Positions 31,164-40,814 of a DNA stretch of 64,000 nt are shown piece by piece. The DNA comes from an uncultured Eggerthella sp. (GTDB taxonomy: Bacteria; Actinomycetota; Coriobacteriia; Coriobacteriales; Eggerthellaceae). A program made the translations under genes and the position numbers. The stretch spans positions 43,032-107,031 of the forward strand of contig USDX01000005.1 of NCBI GenBank assembly GCA_900553605.1, given 5' to 3'. A model generated the notes under the pieces. That model did no database searches. It worked only from the letters and a program-made list of their open reading frames with translations, and was not told the origin of the DNA. Numbering within the stretch: the stretch's first letter is position 1; every line of letters begins with the position of its first letter.

Positions 31164-34100
31164 ATGGAGCTGTCGCGCAGAAGCTTCTTCAAGGCTGCTG
31201 GTGCCGCATTTGCAACCAGCATGGCCTTCGAGTTTATGCAGCCTTCACCGGCTTTGGCAGTGGAATCCTCCTCCGAGTGGAAGCTCGTTAACACCGAAGA
31301 GTACACGAACATCTGCTGCTATTGTGCAGGTGGTTGTGGCTCCCTTTGCTCGGTGCGTGATGGTGAGCTTATCAACTTGGAAGGCGATCCCGATCATCCC
31401 ATCAATCAGGGTGGTTTGTGCCCCAAGGGTGCAACGATGTTCCAGCTGCGTAACGTCGTAAACCCTGAAACCCATGAAGTTGAAAAGAGCAAGGTTCGCC
31501 AGACCAAGCCATTGGTTCGTCGTCCCTTCTCGAAGAAGTGGGAACCCATTACGTGGGAGCAGGCAATTCAGGAAATTGCTCGCAAAACCAAGGAAACCCG
31601 TGATGCTGGTTTCGTCGAAACCGAAGAAGTTAAGGGCAAGACCCTTACCGTGAACCGCTGCGAAAGCATTGCCAGCTTGGGCGGTTCTCAGCAGAACTCC
31701 GAAGAAGAGTACCTCATCCTCAAGATGATGAGAGCGCTTGGTATCGTGGCAATCGATAACCAAGCCCGTGTTTGACACGGCCCCACCGTCGCCGGTCTGG
31801 CGGCATCATTTGGTCGCGGCTCAATGACTACTCATTGGTGCGACATGCAAAACACCGATGTCATTATGAATATCGGATCCAATTCTGTTGAAAACCACCC
31901 CGTAAGCGCCAAGTGGCTGCATAAAGCTCACGACAAGGGCGCAAAATGGATGGTTGTCGACCCCCGCTATACCCGTACTGCAGAACAGGCAGACATTTAT
32001 TGCCCCATCCGCAGCGGCACGGATATCGCGTTCTATGGTGGTCTGTACAAGTACATCATCGATAACCTGATCGAGCCTGGCTTGGCAGAGTACACCCGTA
32101 CGGGCAAGAACCCCGACAACTACAACTTCGAATACCTGATCAACTACACCAACGCTTCCTACATTCTTATGGAGGAATTCGATTTTGATCCTGAAACGGG
32201 TCTGTTCAGCGGTTGGGATGCTGAAAAGGAAACCTACGACGCTCATTCTTGGCATTATGAGACCGATCACGAGGAGCCTTGGGACACTTCCGAGTCGGGC
32301 ACCTATGCCTGGTCGGTGAAGCCGGGCGTTCCCGCTTTCGACAAGCCGGTCCTTACTGTTCCCAAGAAGGATGCAACCCTGCAGCATGAGCGCTGCGTAT
32401 ACCAGAAGTTCAAGGAACATTACTCCCGCTACGACATGGATACCGTTTGTCGTGTTTGCGGCATGGACAAGGAAGACCTCGAGTTGGTGTACTCCACTTG
32501 GGCTACCTCTTGCGCTCCTGGCAAGGCGGGCACCATTCTGTATGCACTGGGCCAGACCCAGCATACGTATGGCGCTCAGAATACTCGTTCCATGTCGGTT
32601 CTCCAGCTGCTCTCTGGCAATATTGGTGTTCCTGGCGGCGGCGTTTGCGCATTGCGCGGCGAGCCCAACGTTCAGGGTGCAACCGACATGGGCATGCTGG
32701 TAAACGAGCAGCCTGCATACTTGAAGTGGTCGAACACCACCGACCGCGACACCTTGGCTCACTGGCTTTCCAGCCAGACCTATTCCGATGGCTATTACAC
32801 GAATAAGCCTAAATTCATGATCAGTCAGCTCAAGGAATGGTACGGCGAGAACGCTACCGTCGAAAACGATTACGGTTACGACTGGTGGCCAAAGGTTCCC
32901 AGCCATGATGGCTCCGACTGGTCCGAGATGTCCTCCTTCGAGAAGATGAAGGAAGGCACCATGAAGGGCTACTACGCATGGGGCATGAACCCCTGCCACA
33001 GTGCGCCCAACTCTGGTAATGTTCGTCGCTCTATGGCTAACTGCGACTGGGTTGTAGTTGTAGATCAGGTCATCACCGAAACCGCTTCCTTCTGGGATGC
33101 TCCCGACATGAAAGCCGAGGAAATCGGCACCACGTGCTACTTCCTGCCTTGCGCTCTTATTTACGAAAAGCCGGGTACCATCCTCAACTCTGGTCGCTGG
33201 ATTCAGTGGCGTCAGCAGGCAGTTGAGCCTTGGGACGAGGCAAAGCCCGACTACGAGATCTGCGATCTTCTGTGGAAGGAAATCTGCCGCCTGTACAAGG
33301 AAGAGGGCGGTGCTAACCCCGATCCTATTCTGAAGATGAAGTGGGACTACTACGTCGATGGCAAGATCGACCCCCGTCCCGTTGCTTGGGCTCTGAATGG
33401 CTACAAGCTGGAAGGCTCCGATTGGTCTCAGGGCTTCGAGTCAAACGCAGACGGTGCAACGCTCGCAAAGGGCAGCATCAACCTGCTTCCCGGTTATGCG
33501 AAGCTGGAAGCCGACGGTTCTACTGCATGCGGCATGTGGATCTACTCCGGCTTCTATGCCAACAACGATGCTCCGCTTTCCGCCGAAAGCCAGCCCGTTT
33601 ACAAGCGCAACAACGTGGACACTTCGGGCTTGGGTCTGTACTCCGACTGGGCCTATGCTTGGCCGAACAACCGCCGCGTCATCTACAACCGCGCTTCTGC
33701 AGACCTTCAGGGTCAGCCTTGGGCGGAAGACAAGGCGTTGGTCAAGTGGGACTTGAACGAAAAGAAGTGGGTAACTGGCTATAAGGCCGGTATGGATATC
33801 CCCGACTTTGCAGCTACCAAGGCTCTGCCCGACGGCACCACTCAGCAGATCGAACCCAACAACAAGGCGTTCTTCATGCTGTGGGAACAGAACGGCCGAC
33901 TTGAAAGCTATGGCATGGTGGATGGTCCTCTGCCCGAGCATTACGAGCCCTTTGAAACCCCGCTTTCCGAGAACTTGCTAAATGGTCGTTTGAATAGCCC
34001 CTGCTATCTGGGTCGTCCCGATGATGAGGGCAAGAAGGGCCTTGGAACCAAGTACTCCGACGAGTCTACGCGCCGTGCAACGGCAGACGAGTTCCCCTAT

Positions 34101-34496
34101 GTTGCCACTACGTACTCTGTTACGGAGCATTGGCAGACGGGTGCTCAGACGCGTGCTTGCCCGGCACTTGTTGAGGCTATGCCTGGCGACATGATCGAGC
34201 TTTCGCCTGCTTTGGCGAAGGAGAAGGGCATCCAGACTGGTGACGATGTCCGCGTTTGGAACCGTCGTGCCTCTGTTGTGGTTACGGCAGTGGTTACGCC
34301 TCGTATTCGTCCGCTGACCGTCAATGGCAAGACCCAGCATCTGGTTGGCATGACCCACCACTATAGCTGGAGCAAGCTCTTCGGCCTCACTACGCATGGT
34401 GCGGTAAACGATCTGACGCCGAACGTCGGTGACCCGAACAGCCAGACGCCTGAATACAAAGCGTTCCTGGTTAACATCGAGAAGACTACGGTTTAG
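31164..34496 (+). CDS. fdhA: Formate dehydrogenase alpha subunit, selenoprotein
   Basis: Catalytic subunit (1110 aa with Sec) of an exported respiratory formate dehydrogenase. Reads: twin-arginine signal SRRSFFKAAGAAFA (residues 4-17), [4Fe-4S] ligands in CCYCAGGCGSLC and GGLCPKG, then UGA at codon 204 (31773-31775) in ARV-U-HGPTVAGL, the Sec-His pair that binds Mo or W. Downstream: VDPRYTRTAEQAD, GNIGVPGGGVCALRGEPNVQ and the molybdopterin dinucleotide-binding C-terminus (PGDMIELSPALA, VGMTHHYSW). The hairpin CGCC-GGTCT-GGCG at 31790-31802 has the GGUCU loop of bacterial SECIS elements. Not a broken gene: no frameshift, just this UGA. Start preceded by AAAGGAGTGGGA. Confidence 0.95.
31776..31815 (+). 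promoter_or_regulatory. SECIS element of fdhA
   Basis: Directly after the UGA, stem CGCC (31790-31793) and GGCG (31799-31802) close the loop GGTCT, with unpaired bases (GT, 31788-31789) below. Loop and distance from UGA (about 18 bases) resemble the E. coli fdhF SECIS loop that SelB binds. Confidence 0.75.
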
Positions 34497-34512
34497 GAGG
34501 AGGTGACCCTAG

Positions 34513-35469
34513 ATGACTGAAATGGCTATTTTGTTCGATTCGTCTCGCTGCACTGGCTGCAGGGGTTGCCAGGTTGCCTGCAAGTGCTGGAACGACTTGC
34601 CTAGTGAACCCACTGCGGAAAATCCTTACGATTCCGTGAATTGGGACGGTAAGTTTACCCATCCTGCCGACCTTAACTCTTGCACCCGCTTGATTATGAC
34701 GTTCGAAGACTTCGAGGATGAGAAGTCCCAGAAGCGCGTTGGCTGGGCATTTGGTCGCCGTGCTTGTCAGCATTGCACCAACGCGGGCTGCGTAAACATG
34801 TGTCCCGCAGGTGCGCTGTATAAGGACGAGGAGACCGGTATGGTCACCTACGACCAGGACAAGTGCATTGGTTGCCAGAACTGCTCGGCAGCTTGCCCGT
34901 ACGATGTTCCTCGCTACGAGGACTGTGGCGGCAAGACCGTTATCAACAAATGCTCGGGCTGCGTCGATCGTATTGCCCAGGGCATGATGCCGGCATGTGT
35001 TACCACCTGTCAGCCTGGCGCCCTGCAGTTCGGCACCCGCGAGGAAATGATTGCACTTGCAAACGAGCGCTTGCAGCTGCTGCGCGACCGTGGGTACGAG
35101 GATGCTTGCATCTACGGCGAAAACGAGATGGACGGCTTGCATGTAATTCAGGTTCTGAAGCACGGCATGAAGCCTCATGGCGCAGTCGAGAATCCTCAGA
35201 TTCCTCCTGCGGCCTTCCTTTCGGGCATCATGAAGCCCGTTACCGCTGTTGGCGCTGGTGCTACGGTTCTTGGCCTTGCTGCGATGTTTGGCCTTGCTGC
35301 TGGCTACAAGCGCGATACGTTGGTTTACAACGACGGCAACGGCGATACCATCAGCCTGGAAACGGGCGAGGTAACCAAGCAGGGCAATGGTCCTGACGAA
35401 CGTACCGTGATGGAGGCCATTACCGAGAACCTTCCCATTGGCAAGAAAGGGGGCGACGACCATGAGTAA
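34513..35469 (+). CDS. fdhB: Formate dehydrogenase iron-sulfur beta subunit
   Basis: 318 aa electron-transfer subunit, paired with FdhA. Four ferredoxin-type [4Fe-4S] sites: CTGCRGCQVACKCW (start), CQHCTNAGCVNMCPAG, CIGCQNCSAACPYDVPR and CSGCVDRIAQG..PACVTTC. A C-terminal hydrophobic helix (about residues 236-262) anchors it in the membrane as in FdnH. GGAGGAGGTGA lies upstream. The next gene's start overlaps its stop (CCATGAG). Confidence 0.92.
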   Translation: MTEMAILFDSSRCTGCRGCQVACKCWNDLPSEPTAENPYDSVNWDGKFTHPADLNSCTRLIMTFEDFEDEKSQKRVGWAFGRRACQHCTNAGCVNMCPAGALYKDEETGMVTYDQDKCIGCQNCSAACPYDVPRYEDCGGKTVINKCSGCVDRIAQGMMPACVTTCQPGALQFGTREEMIALANERLQLLRDRGYEDACIYGENEMDGLHVIQVLKHGMKPHGAVENPQIPPAAFLSGIMKPVTAVGAGATVLGLAAMFGLAAGYKRDTLVYNDGNGDTISLETGEVTKQGNGPDERTVMEAITENLPIGKKGGDDHE

Positions 35470-36238
35470 GCATGCTGAATTCGACATCACGCCTGAAGAG
35501 CAGGCTGAAAATGAAGCGTTCCTGCGCGGACGCGAAGTTGCTGGCGAGCGCTATATCAAGCGCCACTCCAAGCAGGCTCGTTGGACGCATGGCATCACCG
35601 TTAGCTGCTGCATGTGGTTGATGTTCTCTGGCGCTTTCGTGTTTGTGCCTCCCTTGGCCGCCATGGTGGGCCCGGATGTGGTCTTCGCATTCCGTATGAG
35701 CCATCGTATCCTTGGCGTCGTGTTCGTGTTGGTTCCTGTCATTAGTGCCATCATGGCACCGGCTGGTGTGAAGCACATTATCCACAACAACATTTGCCAT
35801 TGGACAGAAGACGACAAGAAGTGGATGATCCTGTTCCTGCCGTACCTGTTCCTGGCCAAGTGGATTCACATGCCCGACCAGGACGAGCAGAAGTCTGGCC
35901 AGCGTGTGGCTGACGGTGCTCTGTGGATTTCCGGCATCATCATGGGTATTACGGGCGTTCTGCTCCTTCTGAACTCCACGATCTTGCCTATGGGCACGGG
36001 AGCTCATTCGTGGCTGCTGTTCTTCCACGACCTGTTCTTCTGCATCATGCTCATCTTCGCCCTTGCTCATATCTTCTTGGGTGCAGGCATCTTCCAGCCG
36101 TATCGCGGCATGTGGAAGGTAATGTGGAAAGACGGTCTGATCTCCGAATCCGACGCGTTGTACCACTGGGGCCACTGGGCACGTGATGTCCTCAAGACCG
36201 ACAACAACGTTATCCGCAAAAAGGACGACGAAAAGTAG
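35462..36238 (+). CDS. fdhC: Formate dehydrogenase cytochrome b subunit
   Basis: 258 aa membrane subunit of the FdnI/FdoI type. After a cytoplasmic N-terminus, four transmembrane segments carry heme-b and quinone-site histidines, e.g. TRWTHGITVS-like ARWTHGITVSCC (about residue 38), FRMSHRILGVVF, and LLFFHDLFFCIMLIFALAHIFLG (about residues 190-212). It passes electrons from FdhB to menaquinone. ATG 35462 overlaps fdhB by eight bases; an upstream in-frame TTG/ATG at 35438 would add eight residues. Confidence 0.88.
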   Translation: MSKHAEFDITPEEQAENEAFLRGREVAGERYIKRHSKQARWTHGITVSCCMWLMFSGAFVFVPPLAAMVGPDVVFAFRMSHRILGVVFVLVPVISAIMAPAGVKHIIHNNICHWTEDDKKWMILFLPYLFLAKWIHMPDQDEQKSGQRVADGALWISGIIMGITGVLLLLNSTILPMGTGAHSWLLFFHDLFFCIMLIFALAHIFLGAGIFQPYRGMWKVMWKDGLISESDALYHWGHWARDVLKTDNNVIRKKDDEK

Positions 36239-36259
36239 CGGTCGTACAAGGCCAATTAA

Positions 36260-36297
36260 AGATGCCGTTCCCCCTTTTGGTGGAGCGGCATCTTTCT
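36260..36297 (+). terminator. Terminator after fdhABC
   Basis: AGATGCCG and CGGCATCT stem with inner pairing, followed by TTCT. The next gene, fdhE, begins 92 bases later. Confidence 0.75.
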
Positions 36298-36388
36298 GCC
36301 TTGCTGTACCATTCAGGAGCAATTTCTTGTTCCGTGTGCAGCGGAGATAGAGGCAAGTATCTATCCGGAAGCAACAAGGGGATGTGGA

Positions 36389-37285
36389 ATGAACCTTAAG
36401 TTTATTGATCGTGTAATCAAGGCGAACGAGGATACTTTTTCTGAGGAAGACGTCAATCGTCTAAAGTACTTTTATGGCTTATGGGACGATATGGATCGCT
36501 GGTCGAAAGGCCCAACTACCGCCGAAAAGCACTATGCGGTTCCATCGGCTGAGGAGTTGGAAGAAGCCTGGATGGCTGATCGCCCCGTGTTCTCGTTTGC
36601 CCCTCCGAAAATCCAGAAAAGTCGTTTTGCGGCGATATGCTATAGCCTTCGCGAATACGTTTGCGACGAGGGGGGATTGAGCGAAGAAGACGCCAAGGCG
36701 CTTCGTGAAGTCAACTTCCGTTCGCTGGTTGAACAAGAGGATATGGAGCTTGCGGCAAGCGACCCTGAGGCATTTATTGGGGGATTGCTTTCCAATGCTT
36801 ACGAGCAGGAAATTCCCTCTGCCGCAGCTCACATGGTCGCTATGGTTGGCATGATGGCCTTGCGTGTTGACTTGGAACTCGTGGCAAAAGCCGTGGTAAA
36901 AGAGCAGCGCAAGATCAACAAAATGAACCATAATCCGCTTTCCTGCCCCGTGTGTGGAAGCACACCCGCATTGGCTAAAGTTGGTGGCGAAAGCCCCACT
37001 GATGGTCGTGGCCGAACCCTGTATTGTCAGCAATGTGGAACCGAATGGGCGTTCGAGCGCATTCGCTGTGCACGTTGTGGTTCACAGAACCCCCAGCATC
37101 TTCATTACTTCAACGTTGAGGGTGACGATGCCCATCGCATTCACAAGTGCGATGAATGCAACGGCTATATTCGCACGGTGTTCATCGAGGATGCTTTGCG
37201 CCCGTTCTCTTACGAGGCAGAGGAAGTGGTAACCGCAAAGCTTGATGCTATTGCCCGTGACCCAAAGTTCCAGACGCAAGAGTAG
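36389..37285 (+). CDS. fdhE: Formate dehydrogenase accessory protein FdhE
   Basis: 298 aa cytoplasmic maturation factor that binds the FDH apo-enzyme before Tat export. The family's rubredoxin-like zinc sites are clear: CPVCGSTP (about residue 190), LYCQQCGTEW, CARCGSQNPQHLHYF and CDECNGYIRTVFIED. Length fits FdhE (about 300 aa). It directly follows the fdh operon, which supports its role. fdhD, the sulfurtransferase usually also needed, is not in this window. Confidence 0.92.
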   Translation: MNLKFIDRVIKANEDTFSEEDVNRLKYFYGLWDDMDRWSKGPTTAEKHYAVPSAEELEEAWMADRPVFSFAPPKIQKSRFAAICYSLREYVCDEGGLSEEDAKALREVNFRSLVEQEDMELAASDPEAFIGGLLSNAYEQEIPSAAAHMVAMVGMMALRVDLELVAKAVVKEQRKINKMNHNPLSCPVCGSTPALAKVGGESPTDGRGRTLYCQQCGTEWAFERIRCARCGSQNPQHLHYFNVEGDDAHRIHKCDECNGYIRTVFIEDALRPFSYEAEEVVTAKLDAIARDPKFQTQE

Positions 37286-37303
37286 TATTGAAGCATAGAC
37301 TTG

Positions 37304-37330
37304 AAGGCGACCAAGAAGGTCGCCTTTTTT
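37304..37330 (+). terminator. Terminator after fdhE
   Basis: AAGGCGACC and GGTCGCCTT stem with five-base loop and TTTT tail. Confidence 0.88.
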
Positions 37331-37355
37331 ATTTGTCGGTAGTTGGAGGACTGTG

Positions 37356-38282
37356 TTGATCAACCTGGCCGAAGAGTGGCGAAGGCTCGATGGGCGTCGT
37401 CGCAAGCCTGACTCCCAAGAGCATTGGGACGAGCGCGCGAAATCGTTTTCATTCAAAGACACTCCCGATGCTTACCTGCAATCTTTTATTTCGAAAGCTG
37501 GCATTACTGGCAAAGAATCCGTGCTTGATATGGGGTGTGGGACAGGTTCGCTCGCCGTTGCCCTTGCCGCTATGGGCTGTTCGGTTGTTGCTGCCGATTT
37601 CAGCGAAGGGATGCTTGATCGCCTGTGTTCGAAAGCAGCAGAGCGGGGGATGCTTTGGGAAAGGGGAACGTCTGGGTTTGGTTCGGGCGGCTTTCCTGCT
37701 GGCGATTTTGAAGCATGTCCCTCTGAGGTTCAGGCGGGGAAGATTCTCCCTCTTCTCATGAGCTGGGAAGACGACTGGGCGAACTATGGTTTGGAGCAAG
37801 GTTCGGTCGATGTGGCTGTCGCATCGCGTTCGGTGATCACCCACGATTTGGAGGATTCGCTGCAGAAGCTTTCCGCGGTTGCTCGCGAAAGAGTATGCGT
37901 AACCGTCGGCACAGGCGTTTCCCCTCGTGTCGATATGCGCGTTGCTCGTGCGATGGGTTTAGAGCTTGAGCGACACAATGATGCCTTATTCGTGTTTGGT
38001 ATTGCTTCCAACTTAGGATATGAGCCCACCGTTTCTTACATCCATTCGCCCAGAACCAAGTCTTATATTTCACCTGATGAGGCATATTATTCTTTGTTGA
38101 AAACAAGAGACTATCTTGCCGATACAGCTGATCAGATAAGCGTCGAGGAAAGCGCTTGCCGTTTACGCGGTTTTCTTGCCGATCATTTGGTCGAAATCGA
38201 GGAAGACGGCACTAGGTGCTGGACGCTCGACCAGCCACGAGTTGTCCCCTGGGCATTTATCAGCTGGGATGTGAACAGTTGA
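37356..38282 (+). CDS. SAM-dependent methyltransferase of unknown substrate
   Basis: 308 aa class I methyltransferase. The SAM-binding glycine loop is SVLDMGCGTGSLAVALA (about residues 49-65), followed by acidic VVAADFSEGML; a Ser/Arg-rich post-motif (VAVASRSVITHDLE) sits near residue 155. The C-terminal third is unlike common families. TTG 37356 is five bases after GGAGGA; an overlapping GTG at 37353 is too close. It sits between fdhE and an FmdE-like gene in a molybdenum cofactor region, so a role in cofactor or formate metabolism is possible but unproven. Confidence 0.72.
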   Translation: MINLAEEWRRLDGRRRKPDSQEHWDERAKSFSFKDTPDAYLQSFISKAGITGKESVLDMGCGTGSLAVALAAMGCSVVAADFSEGMLDRLCSKAAERGMLWERGTSGFGSGGFPAGDFEACPSEVQAGKILPLLMSWEDDWANYGLEQGSVDVAVASRSVITHDLEDSLQKLSAVARERVCVTVGTGVSPRVDMRVARAMGLELERHNDALFVFGIASNLGYEPTVSYIHSPRTKSYISPDEAYYSLLKTRDYLADTADQISVEESACRLRGFLADHLVEIEEDGTRCWTLDQPRVVPWAFISWDVNS

Positions 38283-38317
38283 TTTCACTTGTAGCTGTTG
38301 CTTCGGTGGGATCCCGA

Positions 38318-38342
38318 CCCCTCTTATTCTGGGGAAGAGGGG
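38318..38342. terminator. Hairpin upstream of the fmdE-like gene
   Basis: CCCCTCTT and AAGAGGGG around a nine-base loop, 66 bases before the next start; no T tract, so termination is uncertain. Confidence 0.4.
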
Positions 38343-38407
38343 CTGTTTGATCTAAAGCGGTCGAGATTGTTGGTCGTATCGGCAATGAAACGCAGAAAGG
38401 ATACTGC

Positions 38408-38959
38408 ATGAGGTCGTTTGAGGAAGATCTGAGCCGCGCGATTACCTTCCATGGTCATCTGTGCGGCGGTCAAATAACGGGTGTGCGTATGGCGCGTTAT
38501 GCGTTGAAGTATTTCGGCATCGATGACCCTGATCATTACCGTGATCTGATTGTTTATGTAGAATGCGATCGTTGTCTTACGGATGCGATTATGGTGGTTA
38601 CCGGTTGTCATCCTGGTAAACGCCGCATGAAATGCTTGGATTTTGGCAAGCAGGCGGCGACGTTTTTTGACTTGAATCGCAATGAGGCAATTCGATTGGT
38701 GAACGTGAGCGAAAAGTGCCCAAAGGGTGAGGATGCGAAAGCGTGGTTTGCTGCTCGTAGCGACGAGGATTTGTTCAGTGTTCAGAAAGTAGCTGTTAAT
38801 TACACCGACCTTGATGCCCCAGGAAAACCCCATTCCCATGTTGTTTGCGCAGTTTGCGGCGAAGAGGTTACCGATGGCCGTGAAGTGAAAACGGGCTGCG
38901 GAAAGGCTATCTGCAGAAGTTGCGCCGGACAGGCATATTACGAAGTGCTACAGCCTTAG
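38408..38959 (+). CDS. FmdE family (formylmethanofuran dehydrogenase subunit E-like) protein
   Basis: 183 aa. N-terminal FmdE domain: ITFHGHLCGGQITGVRMA (about residues 13-30) with the His/Cys motif 'HGH.CG(G)', VECDRCLTDAIMVVTGCHPGKR (about residues 57-78), and a C-terminal zinc ribbon CAVCGEEVTDG..CGKAICRSCAG. FmdE-like proteins occur beside molybdenum/tungsten enzymes in organisms that have no methanofuran; their job is unclear, perhaps metal or cofactor handling. Genes for MoeA and MogA follow. Confidence 0.82.
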   Translation: MRSFEEDLSRAITFHGHLCGGQITGVRMARYALKYFGIDDPDHYRDLIVYVECDRCLTDAIMVVTGCHPGKRRMKCLDFGKQAATFFDLNRNEAIRLVNVSEKCPKGEDAKAWFAARSDEDLFSVQKVAVNYTDLDAPGKPHSHVVCAVCGEEVTDGREVKTGCGKAICRSCAGQAYYEVLQP

Positions 38960-39068
38960 GGGAATGGACCGTTCTGTGTTCCCCAGCGCAGGGCTTCGAC
39001 AACCGTAAACTGTTGTGGCTAGAGGTCCCCCTCATTTCCTTTTGAAATCCCCCAACGAAAGGATTCTT

Positions 39069-40337
39069 ATGAACCCCAATGAAATGATGAGCGTCGAAGA
39101 AGCACTTGATTGTGTGCTTTCTCATGTTGCGCCCCTTGAGGTCGAAACCGTTTCGCTGCTCGATGCGGTTGGACGCGTTGTTGCTGAAGATTTGATAAGC
39201 GATTGCGATATTACCCCGTTTAACCATGCGGCAATGGATGGTTTTGCGGTTCGTGTGGCCGATCTGGTGAACGCATCCGAGGACTCGCCCGTTTCTCTGC
39301 AGGTGGTGGGGGAAGTTCCTGCTGGGTCTGTCTTCAACGGAGAAATTGGCTTCGGCGAAGCTGTGCGCATTATGACGGGCGCTCCCGTGCCAAATGGCGC
39401 AGATGCGGTCGTGAAATACGAAATCGTCGATTACCTTGGCAGCGACGGAAGACAGGGGAGCGCCGTTTCGTTCTCTCAACCAGCAGCGCCTTCCGAAAAC
39501 ATCCGCGGTAAAGGTGAAGAGATAGCGCAGGGGGAGGTTGCTATCCATGCGGGTGAGGTGGTAAGTGCTGCTGGTGTCGGGTTCTTAGCAAGTTGCGGCG
39601 TTACGACAGTTCCGGTATATCGTCGTCCGCGCGTTGCTATTATCCCTATCGGCTCCGAGTTGTTGACCCCGAAAGAGCCATTCCGCCCTGGGTGTATTCG
39701 CGATAGCAATTCGTATGCTATGGCGGCATGCGTTGCCCAAACTGGGGGTATTCCCGCTCAGCTGATGATTGTTCCCGATAAAGAAGAGTGTTTGGCGCGC
39801 TCCATCAAGCTTGCTGCAGAAGATTACGATTTCATTATCACTACCGGCGGCGCCTCTAATGGCGATTACGATTTCATCAAACCCGTGGTTGAGGATCTGG
39901 GCGAGCTTTACATGACCTTGGTGAACATGCGGCCTGGTAAGGCGCAGACTTTCGGCATAGTGGACGGTACGCCGGTTTTCGGTTTGCCGGGAAATCCTGC
40001 AGCAGCGTATTGCGGTTTTGAGGTTTTGATTCGCCAGGCATTGCGCAAGATGCAGGGCTATTCTTCCGTTGGCCGTCCGTTGCTTAAGGCTCGTTTAGTA
40101 GGCGATCGCAAAAAACGCGATCCGCGTCGCATTTACCTGCGTGCCTCGCTTTCTCGAAACGAGGAAGGCGTTCTTTGCGTGGTGCCCGCAAAGAACCAGA
40201 GCTCGGGTTTGTTCAGCACTCTTCATCGGGCTAACTGCCTGGCAATACTCCCAGAGGGTACCAGTCAGAACCCTGTGCCTGACGGCACCCTTATTGATTG
40301 CCTATTGCTTGATGTTGAAGAAGGAACGGTGCTGTAG
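39069..40337 (+). CDS. moeA: Molybdopterin molybdotransferase MoeA
   Basis: Inserts molybdate (or tungstate) into adenylated molybdopterin. 422 aa. Seen: SVEEALDCVLSHV start, PFNHAAMDGFAVR (about residues 53-65), RIMTGAPVPNGADAVVKYE, TTGGASNGDYDFI (MoCF domain, about residues 258-270) and GLPGNPAAAYCGFEV. The frame opens at 39015, but ATG 39069 after GAAAGGATTCTT begins the family sequence. mogA starts on the base after its stop. Confidence 0.93.
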   Translation: MNPNEMMSVEEALDCVLSHVAPLEVETVSLLDAVGRVVAEDLISDCDITPFNHAAMDGFAVRVADLVNASEDSPVSLQVVGEVPAGSVFNGEIGFGEAVRIMTGAPVPNGADAVVKYEIVDYLGSDGRQGSAVSFSQPAAPSENIRGKGEEIAQGEVAIHAGEVVSAAGVGFLASCGVTTVPVYRRPRVAIIPIGSELLTPKEPFRPGCIRDSNSYAMAACVAQTGGIPAQLMIVPDKEECLARSIKLAAEDYDFIITTGGASNGDYDFIKPVVEDLGELYMTLVNMRPGKAQTFGIVDGTPVFGLPGNPAAAYCGFEVLIRQALRKMQGYSSVGRPLLKARLVGDRKKRDPRRIYLRASLSRNEEGVLCVVPAKNQSSGLFSTLHRANCLAILPEGTSQNPVPDGTLIDCLLLDVEEGTVL

Positions 40338-40808
40338 ATGATCACGTTTGCTGTTATTACCTGCTCTGATACGCGTAGTGAAAAGGAAGATACTGCTGGC
40401 GCGCTGCTTCGAGAGCTTATTGCCGACCAAGGGTGGCAATGCGCTGCGTACGATGTGGTGAAAGACGAGCGCCCTGAAATAGCAGCCGCCATTGTTCGGG
40501 CCGCAGATGAGAGCAAGGTTGATGTGGTGCTTACGTGTGGTGGCACGGGTTTGAGCTTGAGGGATGTGACGCCTGAGGCCACGCGTGATGTGTGCGAGCG
40601 AGAAGTGCCTGGCATTGCCGAGGGCATGAGGGCGCACAGCCTTTCCATTACGCCGCGGGCAATGCTCTCGCGCGCATTGTGCATGCAGCGTGGCACAACA
40701 TTGGTGATCAATTTGCCGGGAAGCAAAAAAGCCGCCCAGGAGAACTGGGACGGCATTGTTGAGGTTTTGCCCCATGCCGTTTCTATGATGCATGGGGGCG
40801 GGCATTAA
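40338..40808 (+). CDS. mogA: Molybdopterin adenylyltransferase (MogA/MoaB)
   Basis: 156 aa protein that adenylates molybdopterin before MoeA adds the metal. Seen: VITCSDTRSEKEDTAG start, DVVLTCGGTGLSLRDVTPEA (about residues 55-74) with the TCGGTG loop, and INLPGSKKAAQENW near the C-terminus. Directly abuts moeA; convergent with moaC, whose stop lies six bases away. Confidence 0.92.
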   Translation: MITFAVITCSDTRSEKEDTAGALLRELIADQGWQCAAYDVVKDERPEIAAAIVRAADESKVDVVLTCGGTGLSLRDVTPEATRDVCEREVPGIAEGMRAHSLSITPRAMLSRALCMQRGTTLVINLPGSKKAAQENWDGIVEVLPHAVSMMHGGGH

Positions 40809-40814
40809 TCAGTT

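Noticed and set aside
31776..34496. FdhA as two genes or a pseudogene split at 31775
   Set aside because: A single UGA interrupts a perfectly conserved frame at the Sec position, a SECIS-like hairpin follows, and the Sec machinery is adjacent.
37537..37547. GTGGGACAGGT, a further copy of the dispersed repeat
   Set aside because: It encodes the SAM-binding glycine loop of the methyltransferase and lacks the flanking palindrome.
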